NCBI RefSeq assembly: GCF_918698085.1
Contig: NZ_CAKKLP010000018.1
Span: 1 to 64,000, forward strand
Origin: Chryseobacterium sp. Bi04
GTDB lineage: Bacteria; Bacteroidota; Bacteroidia; Flavobacteriales; Weeksellaceae
DNA length: 64,000 bases
Reading direction: 5' to 3'
Shown: piece after piece, positions 14,448 through 22,475 of the stretch
Numbering within the stretch: the first letter of the stretch is position 1
How the letters are laid out: each line of letters opens with the position of its first letter
Made by a program: the position numbers and the translations under genes
The notes under the pieces: model-generated
The model's input: only the letters and a program-made list of their open reading frames with translations
Databases searched by the model: none
Told to the model about the DNA's origin: nothing

Positions 14448-16595
14448 GTGTATATAGATAAAGAAGATTTAGACGAATTAGAGTTTCCGCAATTACTCGC
14501 GGAAATTTCCCCCCTTGCGTATTCTCCGAAAACACGAGAGAAAATTCTTCAACTTCGTCCGATGGAAATAGACGAGGCAGAGCTTTCATTGAAAAAAACA
14601 TCAGAGTATCTGTCGAGTTTTGAAAGTTCAAATGCAATTCCGTTTGATGAGTATGAAGATATTGAAAATGAGCTGAAATTAATGCTGATTGAAAATTACC
14701 GTCTTGAAAACAGTGCTTTCATTAAAATCAAAACCATCACAGAACAAATAGGAAGGCTTCAGAAGTTCTTCCCTACCATGCCGGAAACCTTCCCTACCCT
14801 TATAGAAGATGTTTCTGTACTGGAGTTTAAGAAAGAGATTATTGAGAAGGTAGATAAAGTTTTCAACCGTTTTGGCGAAGTAAAAAGTGAGGCTTCTTCC
14901 GCTTTAAAAGAATTGAGAACAGAGATCCAGCATGCTAAAAAAGCCATTCAGGAAAATTTCAACCGTGCGCTTACCACCTATGGACAAAGTGATTTTTTGG
15001 ATGATATCAGGGAGACTATTATTGATGACCAAAGGGTTCTTGCCGTAAAATCGGGTTTCAAAAAAAGGGTTCCGGGCAGAACATTAGGGATTTCAAAAAC
15101 AGGTTCCATTACTTATATCCAGCCGGACAGTGTTGTAAAGCATTACTTCAAGCTTCGTGAAAGTGAAGAGGAAGAGAAAAAAGAAATAGACAGGGTTCTG
15201 AGAAAACTTACTGGTGAGCTGGCAGAGTTTCAGCCTCAGCTGTGGAGATATCAGATCTATATTTTTGATCTTGACCTTACAAGAGCTAAAGCTAAGTTTG
15301 CAGATTTAATTAACGGGGTATTACCAAAAATTAACCGCCATAAAACCTTAAAGCTGAGGGATGCCTTCCATCCGTTATTATGGTTAAGAAATAAGGTAGA
15401 AAACAAAACAATCTATCCTCAAACCCTGGCTTTAACGGAACACAACAGAATTATCTGTATTTCCGGCCCGAATGCCGGTGGAAAATCAATTACGCTGAAA
15501 ACAGTTGGATTATTACAGCTGATGATTCAGAGTGGTATTCTGGTTCCTGTTCATCCGAAGTCTGAAATGTTTTTCTTTGAGAAAATGATGACTGATATCG
15601 GCGATAACCAATCTATTGAAAATCATCTGTCCACCTATTCATCAAGATTGAAAAAAATGTCCGGGATCATCCGTGAGGCTGATGCGAATACTCTTTTACT
15701 GATTGATGAGTTCGGAACAGGTTCTGATCCGGAACTGGGAGGTGCTTTGGCAGAAAGTTTTATGGAGTATTTCTACGACAAGAAAAGTTTTGCAATCATT
15801 ACCACACACTATACCAACATTAAGCTGGTGATAGAACAACTTCCCAATGCTGAAAATGCAGCTATGCTGTTTAATGAAGAAACCCTTGAACCCATGTATA
15901 AATTGGAAGTGGGACAGGCGGGAAGTTCATTCACATTCGAAGTTGCTGAGAAGAATAGAATTCCAAGATTCATTATTCATTCTGCAAAGAAAAAAGTGGA
16001 ACATGATATTGTGAATCTTGATAAGACCATTGTGAAGCTGCAGCAGGAAAAGTTTGAGGTTGAAAAGCTGAAATCTGACCTTGCCGAAAGAAAAGAATCT
16101 GTAGAAGATAAGCGTGATAATCTTCAGAAACTGAATGAACAGCTTCAGCAAAAGCTCTTTAATTTCCAGAAACTCTATGAAGAGGAACACCGTAAACTTC
16201 AGTTTGGAAACAAAATTGAGGCGTTCATAGACAGCTATACAAAAGGAAAATCAAGGAAAGATGTTGTAAAGGATTTTGTAAAGCTTCTGGAACAGGAAAA
16301 GTTTAGAAAGATAGGCGCTGACAAAGACGAATCAAAACGTCTTCAGGTGGTTAAGAGGAAGATTACCCAACAGCTTAAAAAGGAAGATGTGATTGAAAAG
16401 ATTGCTGAAACCAATGAAAAACTGGAGGAAAAACGTAAAAGTGACCGTGCTGTTTGGATGAAGGTGGGACAACGTGTCCGCATCACAGGAAGCACCAGTG
16501 TAGGGACCATTGAAAAAATATCCCGAAACAAAGTAATTGTCAATTACGGAACTTTCAAAACGACTATTGATGCGGAGGAACTTGAAAGAATTTAA
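14448..16595 (+). CDS. MutS2-like ATPase lacking the Smr nuclease domain
   Basis: The 715-residue protein has the MutS2 plan: core lever region, ABC-type ATPase with Walker A GPNAGGKS (340-347), Walker B LLLIDEFGTGSDPELGG near 420 and the D-loop His in TTHYTNIK. A long coiled coil follows (about 500-650), then a KOW-like strand domain VGQRVRITGSTSVGTI near the end. Full MutS2 (~785 residues) continues into a C-terminal Smr domain, which is absent here. MutS2 proteins act on branched DNA or stalled ribosomes. The start must be GTG 14448: an in-frame TAA lies 12 bp upstream and no ATG or other usual start occurs between them or near the conserved N-terminus. Confidence 0.88.
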   Translation: MYIDKEDLDELEFPQLLAEISPLAYSPKTREKILQLRPMEIDEAELSLKKTSEYLSSFESSNAIPFDEYEDIENELKLMLIENYRLENSAFIKIKTITEQIGRLQKFFPTMPETFPTLIEDVSVLEFKKEIIEKVDKVFNRFGEVKSEASSALKELRTEIQHAKKAIQENFNRALTTYGQSDFLDDIRETIIDDQRVLAVKSGFKKRVPGRTLGISKTGSITYIQPDSVVKHYFKLRESEEEEKKEIDRVLRKLTGELAEFQPQLWRYQIYIFDLDLTRAKAKFADLINGVLPKINRHKTLKLRDAFHPLLWLRNKVENKTIYPQTLALTEHNRIICISGPNAGGKSITLKTVGLLQLMIQSGILVPVHPKSEMFFFEKMMTDIGDNQSIENHLSTYSSRLKKMSGIIREADANTLLLIDEFGTGSDPELGGALAESFMEYFYDKKSFAIITTHYTNIKLVIEQLPNAENAAMLFNEETLEPMYKLEVGQAGSSFTFEVAEKNRIPRFIIHSAKKKVEHDIVNLDKTIVKLQQEKFEVEKLKSDLAERKESVEDKRDNLQKLNEQLQQKLFNFQKLYEEEHRKLQFGNKIEAFIDSYTKGKSRKDVVKDFVKLLEQEKFRKIGADKDESKRLQVVKRKITQQLKKEDVIEKIAETNEKLEEKRKSDRAVWMKVGQRVRITGSTSVGTIEKISRNKVIVNYGTFKTTIDAEELERI

Positions 16596-16643
16596 TCAAT
16601 TGGAGAATGGGTTAATTTGAAAATTAATCTAAAATAGCTAATG

Positions 16644-16670
16644 GAGAGCATCTTAAGGTGCTCTCTTTCT
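16644..16670 (+). terminator. Terminator of the mutS2-like gene
   Basis: The arms GAGAGCATCTT and AAGGTGCTCTC pair with one mismatch and are followed by TTCTTTTT. Confidence 0.8.
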
Positions 16671-16742
16671 TTTTGTACTTTATATCATAAGGAATATCTT
16701 CTATTTATTTTCCTCAGCATTCATTTTTATCTAAAAATATAA

Positions 16743-16865
16743 GACTCAACATTTGATTCCTCTTTCCTGTGGCAAGAAAAATTAGATATTTCAGACGGCC
16801 ATTTAAAGAAAATACAAGATTTAAAAGAACTGCAACAGTATAATTATCTTCCGAAAAGCATTTAA
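16743..16865 (+). pseudogene. Possible gene remnant (40 residues, no start codon)
   Basis: The frame from a TAA at 16740-16742 to the TAA at 16863-16865 encodes 40 residues of ordinary soluble-protein composition (contains SSFLWQEKLDISDGH and LKELQQYNYLPKSI). It has no ATG, GTG or TTG near its start. The amphipathic, helical look suggests the 3' end of a protein gene whose 5' part was lost. I cannot name a family, and chance is possible. Confidence 0.25.
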
Positions 16866-16869
16866 TTTA

Positions 16870-16877
16870 TATATTTG
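16870..16877 (+). promoter_or_regulatory. -7 promoter element TATATTTG
   Basis: A perfect TAnnTTTG lies 20 bp before the ATG at 16898, giving a short leader of about 15 nt for the secreted protein gene. Confidence 0.55.
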
Positions 16878-16897
16878 GGGATCAAAAATTTGTTATA

Positions 16898-17695
16898 ATG
16901 ATTTCAGTAGGCAAAGCATTCTATCTATCTGCATTTAGTATTTTCTCTTTAGCATTGGTTAAAGGCCAGAATAAAGTTCCTTTTGGAGTGGTAAAAGCTG
17001 AAGAAGGATATGCCAATGTACGTGTACATAAGGATAATTACAGAAAAATTGTAGATAAAATCCGTATGCGTAAAGGGGATGTTTTTGTTTATGTAAAGCC
17101 GGCGCCGGGAGAAACGGAATGGATCTGGATCAAATATCCTGAAAAACAGGACGAGGAAAAGCCTTTTGTAAGGTATGAAACTCTTGATAAGGAAGGAATG
17201 GTAAATAAAGATCGTATTGCTTATATTGACCAGCTTCCCCAGTATACACCTTCCAAATCCAAGAATGGAAAGTCGCTTATTTTCACCGATAATTCTGACC
17301 CTAAAATCCCCACAGCTCAAAGGAGTAAAGTAGTTATTGATATTTACCCATCCAATGCCGGATACCGTAAAAAGGAGAAAGATGCTGATGGAAAACTCCT
17401 TACTATCGATAAAATAAAGCCATGGGGAATAGGCAATGATCTCCCTGAAGGCATGACCGAAATTAAATCAATCAGGGTTCAGCAGCCTGGAAGAGGTTCT
17501 GTTTTTGTAAGGGAAGCTATCAAAAACATGTTTCAGCCCACCATGGATTTCAATAATGTGGCGGTAACCTCTTTAGATAACGACAATATCTTTCTTTATA
17601 TGATCAATGGTTCAGGAGAATACAGATATACAAGTCTTTGGACCATTAAAAAAGGAAGAGTGATCAGTCAGATTATTTACCATAATCCGGAATAA
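16898..17695 (+). CDS. Secreted protein of unknown function
   Basis: The 265-residue protein begins with a Sec signal peptide (hydrophobic residues 7-21, likely cleavage near LVKGQ). The mature part is mixed alpha/beta with an early GYANVRVHKDNYRKIVDKI segment that recalls bacterial SH3-like wall-sensing domains (the 'VNVRSGPS' type), though the match is loose. The C-terminal half ends in a strand-rich LWTIKKGRVISQIIYHNPE. I recognise no catalytic motif or lipobox. Its 3' end overlaps no gene, but the promoter of the next transcript starts 7 bp past its stop. Confidence 0.7.
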   Translation: MISVGKAFYLSAFSIFSLALVKGQNKVPFGVVKAEEGYANVRVHKDNYRKIVDKIRMRKGDVFVYVKPAPGETEWIWIKYPEKQDEEKPFVRYETLDKEGMVNKDRIAYIDQLPQYTPSKSKNGKSLIFTDNSDPKIPTAQRSKVVIDIYPSNAGYRKKEKDADGKLLTIDKIKPWGIGNDLPEGMTEIKSIRVQQPGRGSVFVREAIKNMFQPTMDFNNVAVTSLDNDNIFLYMINGSGEYRYTSLWTIKKGRVISQIIYHNPE

Positions 17696-17701
17696 ATTCA
17701 T

Positions 17702-17709
17702 TATTTTTG
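17702..17709 (+). promoter_or_regulatory. -7 promoter element TATTTTTG of the riboswitch transcript
   Basis: A perfect TAnnTTTG lies 37 bp upstream of the first recognisable riboswitch base. No TTG at the -33 distance is seen. It would start a leader of about 310 nt before the thioesterase gene. Confidence 0.55.
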
Positions 17710-17745
17710 CCCCGAAAAAGTTTAACGCTTATTCATCATGGAAAT

Positions 17746-17893
17746 AGGTTCTGCCTAACAGCAGATTAAAAAGGGAATCGTGTGAAAATCACGAACTGTC
17801 GCGCAACTGTAAGTAACTGAAGTCTTTTATTAAGATCCACTGTGCGGGGCATGGGAAGGGGATAAAAGATGTTACAAGTCAGGAGACCTGCCT
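17746..17893 (+). ncRNA. Cobalamin riboswitch
   Basis: The stretch has the ordered landmarks of the AdoCbl/B12 class: an AGGTTCTGCC start, the AAAAGGGAATCGTGTGAAAA segment with its paired ATCACGAACTG, the CGCGCAACTGTAAGT junction, CCACTGT and GGGAAGG elements. It closes with the B12 box AAGTCAGGAGACCTGCC at 17876-17892. The final ACCT can pair with the initial AGGT to close the outer stem. B12-bound riboswitches normally repress the gene downstream. No clear terminator follows, so control may act on translation of the 35-codon ORF at 17921. Confidence 0.93.
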
Positions 17894-17920
17894 TTTTCTT
17901 AAACAAAAAACTTTCGCGAT

Positions 17921-18028
17921 ATGAAGTTTATTGATCTGATGGATTTTTTCAGGGATTTCTTGGATTCCTGTTATTATTCTGTTGTTTTAATAGTATTTCA
18001 TTTCGCTTTAATTAATAATGAAATATGA
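17921..18028 (+). CDS. Candidate 35-residue leader ORF coupled to the thioesterase gene
   Basis: The ORF starts 28 bp after the B12 box. Its TGA overlaps the thioesterase ATG in ATATGA, so ribosomes finishing it could re-initiate at the next gene. The peptide starts MKFIDLMDFFRDFLDS and continues with a hydrophobic stretch (YYSVVLIVFHFALI) that may enter the membrane. I recognise no family. It may be a translated relay between riboswitch and enzyme gene, or a remnant of a lost B12-regulated gene. The overlap is seen; the function is inference. Confidence 0.4.
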   Translation: MKFIDLMDFFRDFLDSCYYSVVLIVFHFALINNEI

Positions 18029-18408
18029 CTACAGAAGAAAGAATTGAAGCATCCGAAACCAGAATATTTAAAGCGGTTTTCCCTAACACAACAAATCATT
18101 ATGATACCCTTTTTGGTGGTACGGCTATGCAGCTGATGGATGAAGTAGCTTTCATTACTGCTACCCGATTTGCAAGAAAAAGAGTGGTCACTGTAAGCAG
18201 TGATAAAATTGACTTTAAAAAACCTATTCCTGCCGGAACTATCGTTGAGCTGATCGGAAAGGTTGCCTACGTTGGAAAAACCAGTATGAAGGTCAATGTA
18301 GAGATCTACACGGAACAGATGTATTCTTACGAAAGAGAAAAAGCAATCATTGGCGACTTTACTTTTGTTGCCATTGATGAATTCAAAAAGCCAATCCAAA
18401 TCCTATAA
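18025..18408 (+). CDS. Acyl-CoA thioesterase, hotdog fold (YciA/ACOT-like)
   Basis: The 127-residue protein is a single hotdog domain. The long central-helix segment NHYDTLFGGTAMQLMDEVAFITA (about 27-50) has the Asn/Asp catalytic pattern of the YciA/BACH group, and VVTVSSDKIDFKKPIPAGTIVEL is the paired strand region. The group hydrolyses acyl-CoA to free CoA and acid with broad chain range. It is the only complete gene downstream of the cobalamin riboswitch, a pairing I do not know from other genomes. The family does not itself need B12. It is followed by a strong hairpin. Confidence 0.87.
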   Translation: MTTEERIEASETRIFKAVFPNTTNHYDTLFGGTAMQLMDEVAFITATRFARKRVVTVSSDKIDFKKPIPAGTIVELIGKVAYVGKTSMKVNVEIYTEQMYSYEREKAIIGDFTFVAIDEFKKPIQIL

Positions 18409-18414
18409 TTATAA

Positions 18415-18445
18415 AGTTTCGGGCGGCCAAAGGCCGCCCGAAACT
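18415..18445. terminator. Strong shared hairpin between convergent genes
   Basis: The perfect 14-bp stem AGTTTCGGGCGGCC / GGCCGCCCGAAACT with an AAA loop sits between the thioesterase stop (18408) and the HD gene stop (18468). It is unusually GC-rich for the region. No long T-run follows on either strand, but it can serve both transcripts. Confidence 0.75.
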
Positions 18446-18467
18446 ATTTATAGTAAGAATTAAGCTT

Positions 18468-19058
18468 TTATTTGATCACTTTTCCTGTTTCCAGACTTCT
18501 GGTCAGCAATAATTCAAAAGCTTCCCCCATCTCATCAGAAGCTCTGCAGATGGCATTTTCAAGCATGCTTCTAATTTGTTTTTCCGTAACTCCGGCTTCT
18601 GTCCAGCTTTTTCCTGAGGTATGTGAATTGAGGATAAAAGGAATAATTCTGTCAATAGCACACGCAAAAATAGCATCTGGCGTTATTTCTTCTTCAAATT
18701 CCAGCCATAAATTGAAAAACTCCGAACGTAACGGCTCGTCTAAAATTCCAAAGATCTTTTGAGCAGAAACTTTTTCCCTTTCAAACTTGCCAACCATCGC
18801 TTTTTCATCAAAAAGAAAAGTATCGCCAGCCTCAATTTCAACCAAGTCGTGAATGGAAAGCATTCTGATAACTCTCAGCAAGTCAATATCAGCACGGTTT
18901 TTTGCATAAGGATATAAAATCTGTGCAAGAATAACAATCTGCCACGAGTGTTCTGCAGTATTTTCCCTTCTTGAATCATCTGCATTATAATTTCTTCTTT
19001 GTACGTTTTTCAAAGCATCTACTGCCAGGATAAAATCGATTTCTTTCTGAATTTTCAT
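18468..19058 (-). CDS. HD-domain phosphohydrolase (YfbR/HDDC2-like)
   Basis: The 196-residue protein has the metal-binding HD set: His37 (AEHSW), His70-Asp71 (IHDLVE) and Asp136 (AIDRI). This arrangement is that of the HD_3 group, which includes 5'-deoxynucleotidases such as YfbR. Activity on deoxynucleoside monophosphates is plausible but not proven by sequence. The upstream XAC2610-type gene ends 8 bp before it on the same strand, so the two may be co-transcribed. Confidence 0.83.
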   Translation of the reverse strand: MKIQKEIDFILAVDALKNVQRRNYNADDSRRENTAEHSWQIVILAQILYPYAKNRADIDLLRVIRMLSIHDLVEIEAGDTFLFDEKAMVGKFEREKVSAQKIFGILDEPLRSEFFNLWLEFEEEITPDAIFACAIDRIIPFILNSHTSGKSWTEAGVTEKQIRSMLENAICRASDEMGEAFELLLTRSLETGKVIK

Positions 19059-19066
19059 TGTATTAT

Positions 19067-19762
19067 TTATCTATTATATTGCCCTGCCGGATATACCTTG
19101 GTTCTGGTAACCCATTTGTTATTTATTTTTTCCCTGGTAATCACTTTTACACGGTCTTCATTGGTCATATCTTCTTCCCTCTCCAATACCTTTTCTAATC
19201 CTTTGTTAGGAATTACTTGATATTCTGTAGTAAAAATCATGCAACATCCGGATTTTCCTGTGGCAACAAGGCGCTTACGCTTGGCATCTACACCGAATAA
19301 TCCAAAATAATTGGAGCCAATTTCCGTAAGCTCCTCACTTTTCACAAATGCCATTCTGGTACTGTTAAATACATAGACATCATAGGATGCACTGCTGTAA
19401 TTTCCTTTATTTCCGTTTCTAATAGCTATATCTTCCGTTCCGTCAAAGTTAAAATCATCAATAATAAAAGGACTTTCCTCATGGGTCAGCTGAATCATTT
19501 TTCCGGGTACCAATTTTTGACCTTTGTTTAAATAAAATACCAGATCTTCGGAAGTAAAAGTCTGAACTTTGGTGTTCTTATTGTCATACAGTTCTATTGT
19601 TCCCCTGTCTTTACACTGCTCATCAAAGCAATTTTCAATAGTAATAATAGCATTATTATAGTTCTTTGATACTTCTTTAACTTCAAACTGATATTGTCCA
19701 AAACATAAAGGGCCTAGCAGAATACATGCAGATAAACTTCTGTAATAATTCAAAATTTTCAT
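19067..19762 (-). CDS. Secreted XAC2610-like protein
   Basis: From ATG 19762 the protein has 231 residues and a signal peptide (hydrophobic core SLSACILLGPLCFG). A longer start at 19822 would put 20 residues before this signal and is unlikely. The central IDDFNFDGTEDIAIRNGN resembles the calcium-binding FG-GAP-like turn of XAC2610-related proteins, which are periplasmic or surface factors of unclear role. Several Cys occur (for example GKSGCCMIF). It lies immediately upstream of the HD gene. Confidence 0.68.
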   Translation of the reverse strand: MKILNYYRSLSACILLGPLCFGQYQFEVKEVSKNYNNAIITIENCFDEQCKDRGTIELYDNKNTKVQTFTSEDLVFYLNKGQKLVPGKMIQLTHEESPFIIDDFNFDGTEDIAIRNGNKGNYSSASYDVYVFNSTRMAFVKSEELTEIGSNYFGLFGVDAKRKRLVATGKSGCCMIFTTEYQVIPNKGLEKVLEREEDMTNEDRVKVITREKINNKWVTRTKVYPAGQYNR

Positions 19763-20150
19763 AGTAATAGCAAATGGATTTAGGTGTTTTTTATTAATTA
19801 TTACAACAAAAATACAAATCATAACGCCGATTTCAAAATCTCTTTGCCGTAGATAAAGAATGAATTTTATTCAAGACTTGCTATAGAACACCTCCATTTC
19901 TTTTCAGCCTATCTTCATTTATTTACCGTTTTTGGGACTATTCTGGTCTCATTTCGATTTTAATAAATTAATAATTGAAAATTATAATGCTGATTATCAA
20001 TTATTTAATTATTTTATTTTAAAAATTCCACTACTTTGTATTGCATATTACCATTTTAATTACATATCTTTGTAATGTAAAATCGGAATAAGCTCATCTA
20101 GCTAGGAGCAATATTCTAAAATATAACCAATTAACAAAAACTTATCAAAG
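19763..20150. other. Divergent AT-rich intergenic region
   Basis: The region holds the promoters for the XAC2610-like gene (minus) and the PadR gene (plus). A perfect plus-strand -7 box TATCTTTG lies at 20065-20072 with a TTG at 20041. This gives a leader of ~75 nt before the PadR ATG, long enough for regulation. No ORF or RNA family is recognised in the remainder. Confidence 0.5.
20065..20072 (+). promoter_or_regulatory. -7 promoter element TATCTTTG of the PadR-PspC operon
   Basis: A perfect TAnnTTTG with TTG 21 bp upstream. It lies within an AT-rich dyad region (TTACATATCTTTGTAATGTAA, inverted TTACAT/ATGTAA), where a PadR-type repressor could bind; that is inference. Confidence 0.6.
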
Positions 20151-20480
20151 ATGAATACCGAAAATACCAAAGCGCAAATGCGAAAAGGAATTCTGGAATT
20201 CTGTATTCTAAGTCTCATCAATCATCGCGAAATGTATGTTTCTGATCTGATAGATGAACTGAAAAAAGGAAAACTGGATGTTGTGGAAGGAACCCTCTAC
20301 CCACTTCTGACAAGGCTTAAAAATGGAGAGTTTCTCTCTTACAGATGGGAAGAATCTACAGGAGGGCCACCCAGAAAATATTATCAGATCACTGAAAAAG
20401 GAAAGCTTTTCCTGAATGAACTTCAAAACACCTGGAATGAACTGACAGCGTCAGTAAGCCAAATCACTCAACAACATTAA
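20151..20480 (+). CDS. PadR family transcriptional regulator
   Basis: The 109-residue protein is a PadR-type winged helix: KGILEFCILSLINHREMYVSDLIDELKKG, the recognition part VVEGTLYPLLTRL, and the wing GGPPRKYYQITEKG. PadR proteins usually repress their own operon and neighbours by binding a palindrome near the promoter. It is followed after 10 bp by a PspC-domain membrane protein gene, a pairing seen repeatedly in Bacteroidota, where the regulator probably controls an envelope-stress-related protein. Confidence 0.92.
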   Translation: MNTENTKAQMRKGILEFCILSLINHREMYVSDLIDELKKGKLDVVEGTLYPLLTRLKNGEFLSYRWEESTGGPPRKYYQITEKGKLFLNELQNTWNELTASVSQITQQH

Positions 20481-20490
20481 AAACAAAGCT

Positions 20491-22212
20491 ATGAACAAGA
20501 CACTCTCAATAGGACTCGCAGGTTTTTCTTTTACCATAGAAGAACACGCATATATAAAGCTCAGCGATTACCTGAACGCTCTTAGAAGCTCACTGGATGC
20601 TTCTGAAGTAGATGAGGTAATGCACGACATAGAAATAAGAATGGTAGAGATCTTCAGAGATTCTCTGGGAAAACGTGAAGTGATTAATGATATTGATGTA
20701 GAAAAAGTAATCGCACAGATCGGAACTCCGGAAAAAATAGAAGAACAGGAAGAGGCTTATTTTTCTGAAAAAACAACAAATAAAAATAACTACTCAGGTT
20801 CCAATTATACAGATAAAAAGCAATTGTTCCGTGATCCTGAGAAGCAAAAGGTTGCAGGAGTTTGTGCAGGTTTAGCACAATATGTAGGAATGGATATTAC
20901 GGCTATGAGAGCCATCTGGTTAGGAATTTTCGTCTTAGGAATTTTTACCGCAGCTATTTCTTCCTCATTGATCGGACTTTTATATGTTATCCTTTGGATC
21001 GTTCTTCCAAAAGCTGAAACAGCAGCAGATTTCCTGAAAATGCAGGGAAAGCCTATGAACTTCGACAATCTTAAGAATGAGTCTAATAAATTAGTACAGT
21101 TTGCTAATGAATCTACTCAGAGAGTCGGAGAAATATATAACGAAAACAAACCTTATATCAACAACGCAGGAAGCGGAGTCTGGAATATTTTTAAATATAT
21201 AGTGGGCGGAATCTTTGTGCTGATGGCTGTAGGAAGTATTATTGGAGTATTTGTAGTCTTTGGCCTTTTTGGAATGGATACAGATTTCCCTGGTGCCAAT
21301 CAAATCAGATTCTATATGGATGATAACGGCCTTGATAAGGTATTGGCAGCTATAATGGTTATCGGAAGCTTAATCCCGGCTATTATCTTTAGCTTATTAA
21401 GCATTAAAATATTCTCTCCAAAAACTAAGCTGAGAAATATCGGATGGGTAATAGGTGGATTATTTCTTCTGTTAATCGGATTAGGAACTTACTTTGGATT
21501 AAGTATGGCAAAGAAAAACCTTATCTACAGAGGAAGCAAAGAAGACACAGAAAATGTGGCTATCAATACCAATTCTGACACCATCTATCTAGATGTAAAA
21601 CAGGTAAGCATCCCTCAAAACTTCAAAGCTTATGATGATGATATTTATTCTGATAAGAGATTCGTTTATGAAGAAGATTATATTTCTGTAGACGTAACGA
21701 GAAAACCGGATATTAAGACCCCTTATCTGATCATTAAAAAAGAAGGAAACGGCTATAACTTCCCTATTCAGTTAACGGTACCGGTAGAGGTTGTTGATAA
21801 CAAAGTAATACTTCCAAACTACGTTAAATATCCATATGAACACAGATTCAGAGACTACAGAGTAAATTATGAACTGGTAGTTCCTCAAAAAGCAATTGTT
21901 ATTCCATTAAAAAAAGACAGCATCAACTTCGATGGGGATCTGGATGGTGACGGCATCAATGATGATGATCAGGACAGAGATGAGAACCAGCATGGTATAA
22001 GAATCGAAAAAAATAAGATTACAGTAAACGGTTCTACAATAAACTATGATCCTAATGATAAAGACAGTGTGATCATTAATGGTAAAAAAGTTCCAAACTA
22101 CCAGGCTGAAAAAGTAATTGATTCTGTAACGTCCGACATCAAAAAACTGAACAAAGATGTAGACATCAAGATCAAAGACGGAAAAAACGAAATTTCCATA
22201 CAAACTAAATAA
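20491..22212 (+). CDS. PspC domain-containing membrane protein
   Basis: The 573-residue protein has a cytosolic N-terminal domain (about 1-95, EEHAYIKLSDYLNALRSSLD, found in PspC operon proteins). A PspC domain follows (about 108-178; DPEKQKVAGVCAGLAQYVGMD then a hydrophobic hairpin ending in LWIVLP), then three more membrane segments to about residue 345 and a large C-terminal domain. That domain contains an acidic loop DGDLDGDGINDDDQDRDEN, which looks like a calcium-binding, thrombospondin-type or EF-like loop. The role is likely envelope-stress sensing together with PadR. Confidence 0.87.
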   Translation: MNKTLSIGLAGFSFTIEEHAYIKLSDYLNALRSSLDASEVDEVMHDIEIRMVEIFRDSLGKREVINDIDVEKVIAQIGTPEKIEEQEEAYFSEKTTNKNNYSGSNYTDKKQLFRDPEKQKVAGVCAGLAQYVGMDITAMRAIWLGIFVLGIFTAAISSSLIGLLYVILWIVLPKAETAADFLKMQGKPMNFDNLKNESNKLVQFANESTQRVGEIYNENKPYINNAGSGVWNIFKYIVGGIFVLMAVGSIIGVFVVFGLFGMDTDFPGANQIRFYMDDNGLDKVLAAIMVIGSLIPAIIFSLLSIKIFSPKTKLRNIGWVIGGLFLLLIGLGTYFGLSMAKKNLIYRGSKEDTENVAINTNSDTIYLDVKQVSIPQNFKAYDDDIYSDKRFVYEEDYISVDVTRKPDIKTPYLIIKKEGNGYNFPIQLTVPVEVVDNKVILPNYVKYPYEHRFRDYRVNYELVVPQKAIVIPLKKDSINFDGDLDGDGINDDDQDRDENQHGIRIEKNKITVNGSTINYDPNDKDSVIINGKKVPNYQAEKVIDSVTSDIKKLNKDVDIKIKDGKNEISIQTK

Positions 22213-22220
22213 TTAACTTC

Positions 22221-22283
22221 AGAGAGTGCGAGAAGGTGTGAGTGGATAGCAACCGTTTGAAATTCACACTCTTCTTCTCTCAG
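22221..22283. repeat. Heptamer-phased inverted repeat after the PspC gene
   Basis: The units AGAGAGT, GCGAGAA, GGTGTGA on the left and TTCACAC, TCTTCTT, CTCTCAG on the right are loosely complementary and separated by an exact multiple of seven. It resembles the arrays near pdxJ and may act as a 3'-end hairpin. Confidence 0.45.
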
Positions 22284-22332
22284 AAAAGAAAAAATATCAT
22301 ATTATTTAGTTTCCTATGTGAAAAAAAAGCTT

Positions 22333-22340
22333 TACTTTCG
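22333..22340 (+). promoter_or_regulatory. Possible -7 element TACTTTCG of the small peptide gene
   Basis: The box differs from TAnnTTTG at one base and lies 47 bp before the small ORF at 22387. No good -33 is visible. Confidence 0.35.
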
Positions 22341-22386
22341 TAGTATTAAAATATAATAACCAACCAACAAAAAACACACCCCTATC

Positions 22387-22449
22387 ATGATACAATTTGC
22401 CCTGGAATTTGTTATGAAAATCGTAGATTTAATCAACGGTTTGTTTTAA
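22387..22449 (+). CDS. Candidate 20-residue amphipathic peptide
   Basis: The ORF encodes MIQFALEFVMKIVDLINGLF. Hydrophobic residues repeat at helical spacing and alternate with Glu7, Lys11 and Asp14, giving an amphipathic helix, as in membrane-active or regulatory micropeptides. It is framed by its own possible -7 box (22333) and a strong terminator (22476-22507), so an independent ~150-nt transcript is likely. The transcript could equally be a non-coding RNA. No known family is recognised. Confidence 0.4.
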   Translation: MIQFALEFVMKIVDLINGLF

Positions 22450-22475
22450 GAGCGATAATATTTCAATATATTTGT

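Larger units (their letters stand above)
16596..16897. other. Intergenic region: terminator, gene remnant and promoter
   Basis: The 302 bp contain the terminator of the MutS2-like gene (16644-16670), a 41-codon open stretch that looks like the tail of a decayed gene (16743-16865) and a promoter for the next gene at 16870. Confidence 0.5.
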
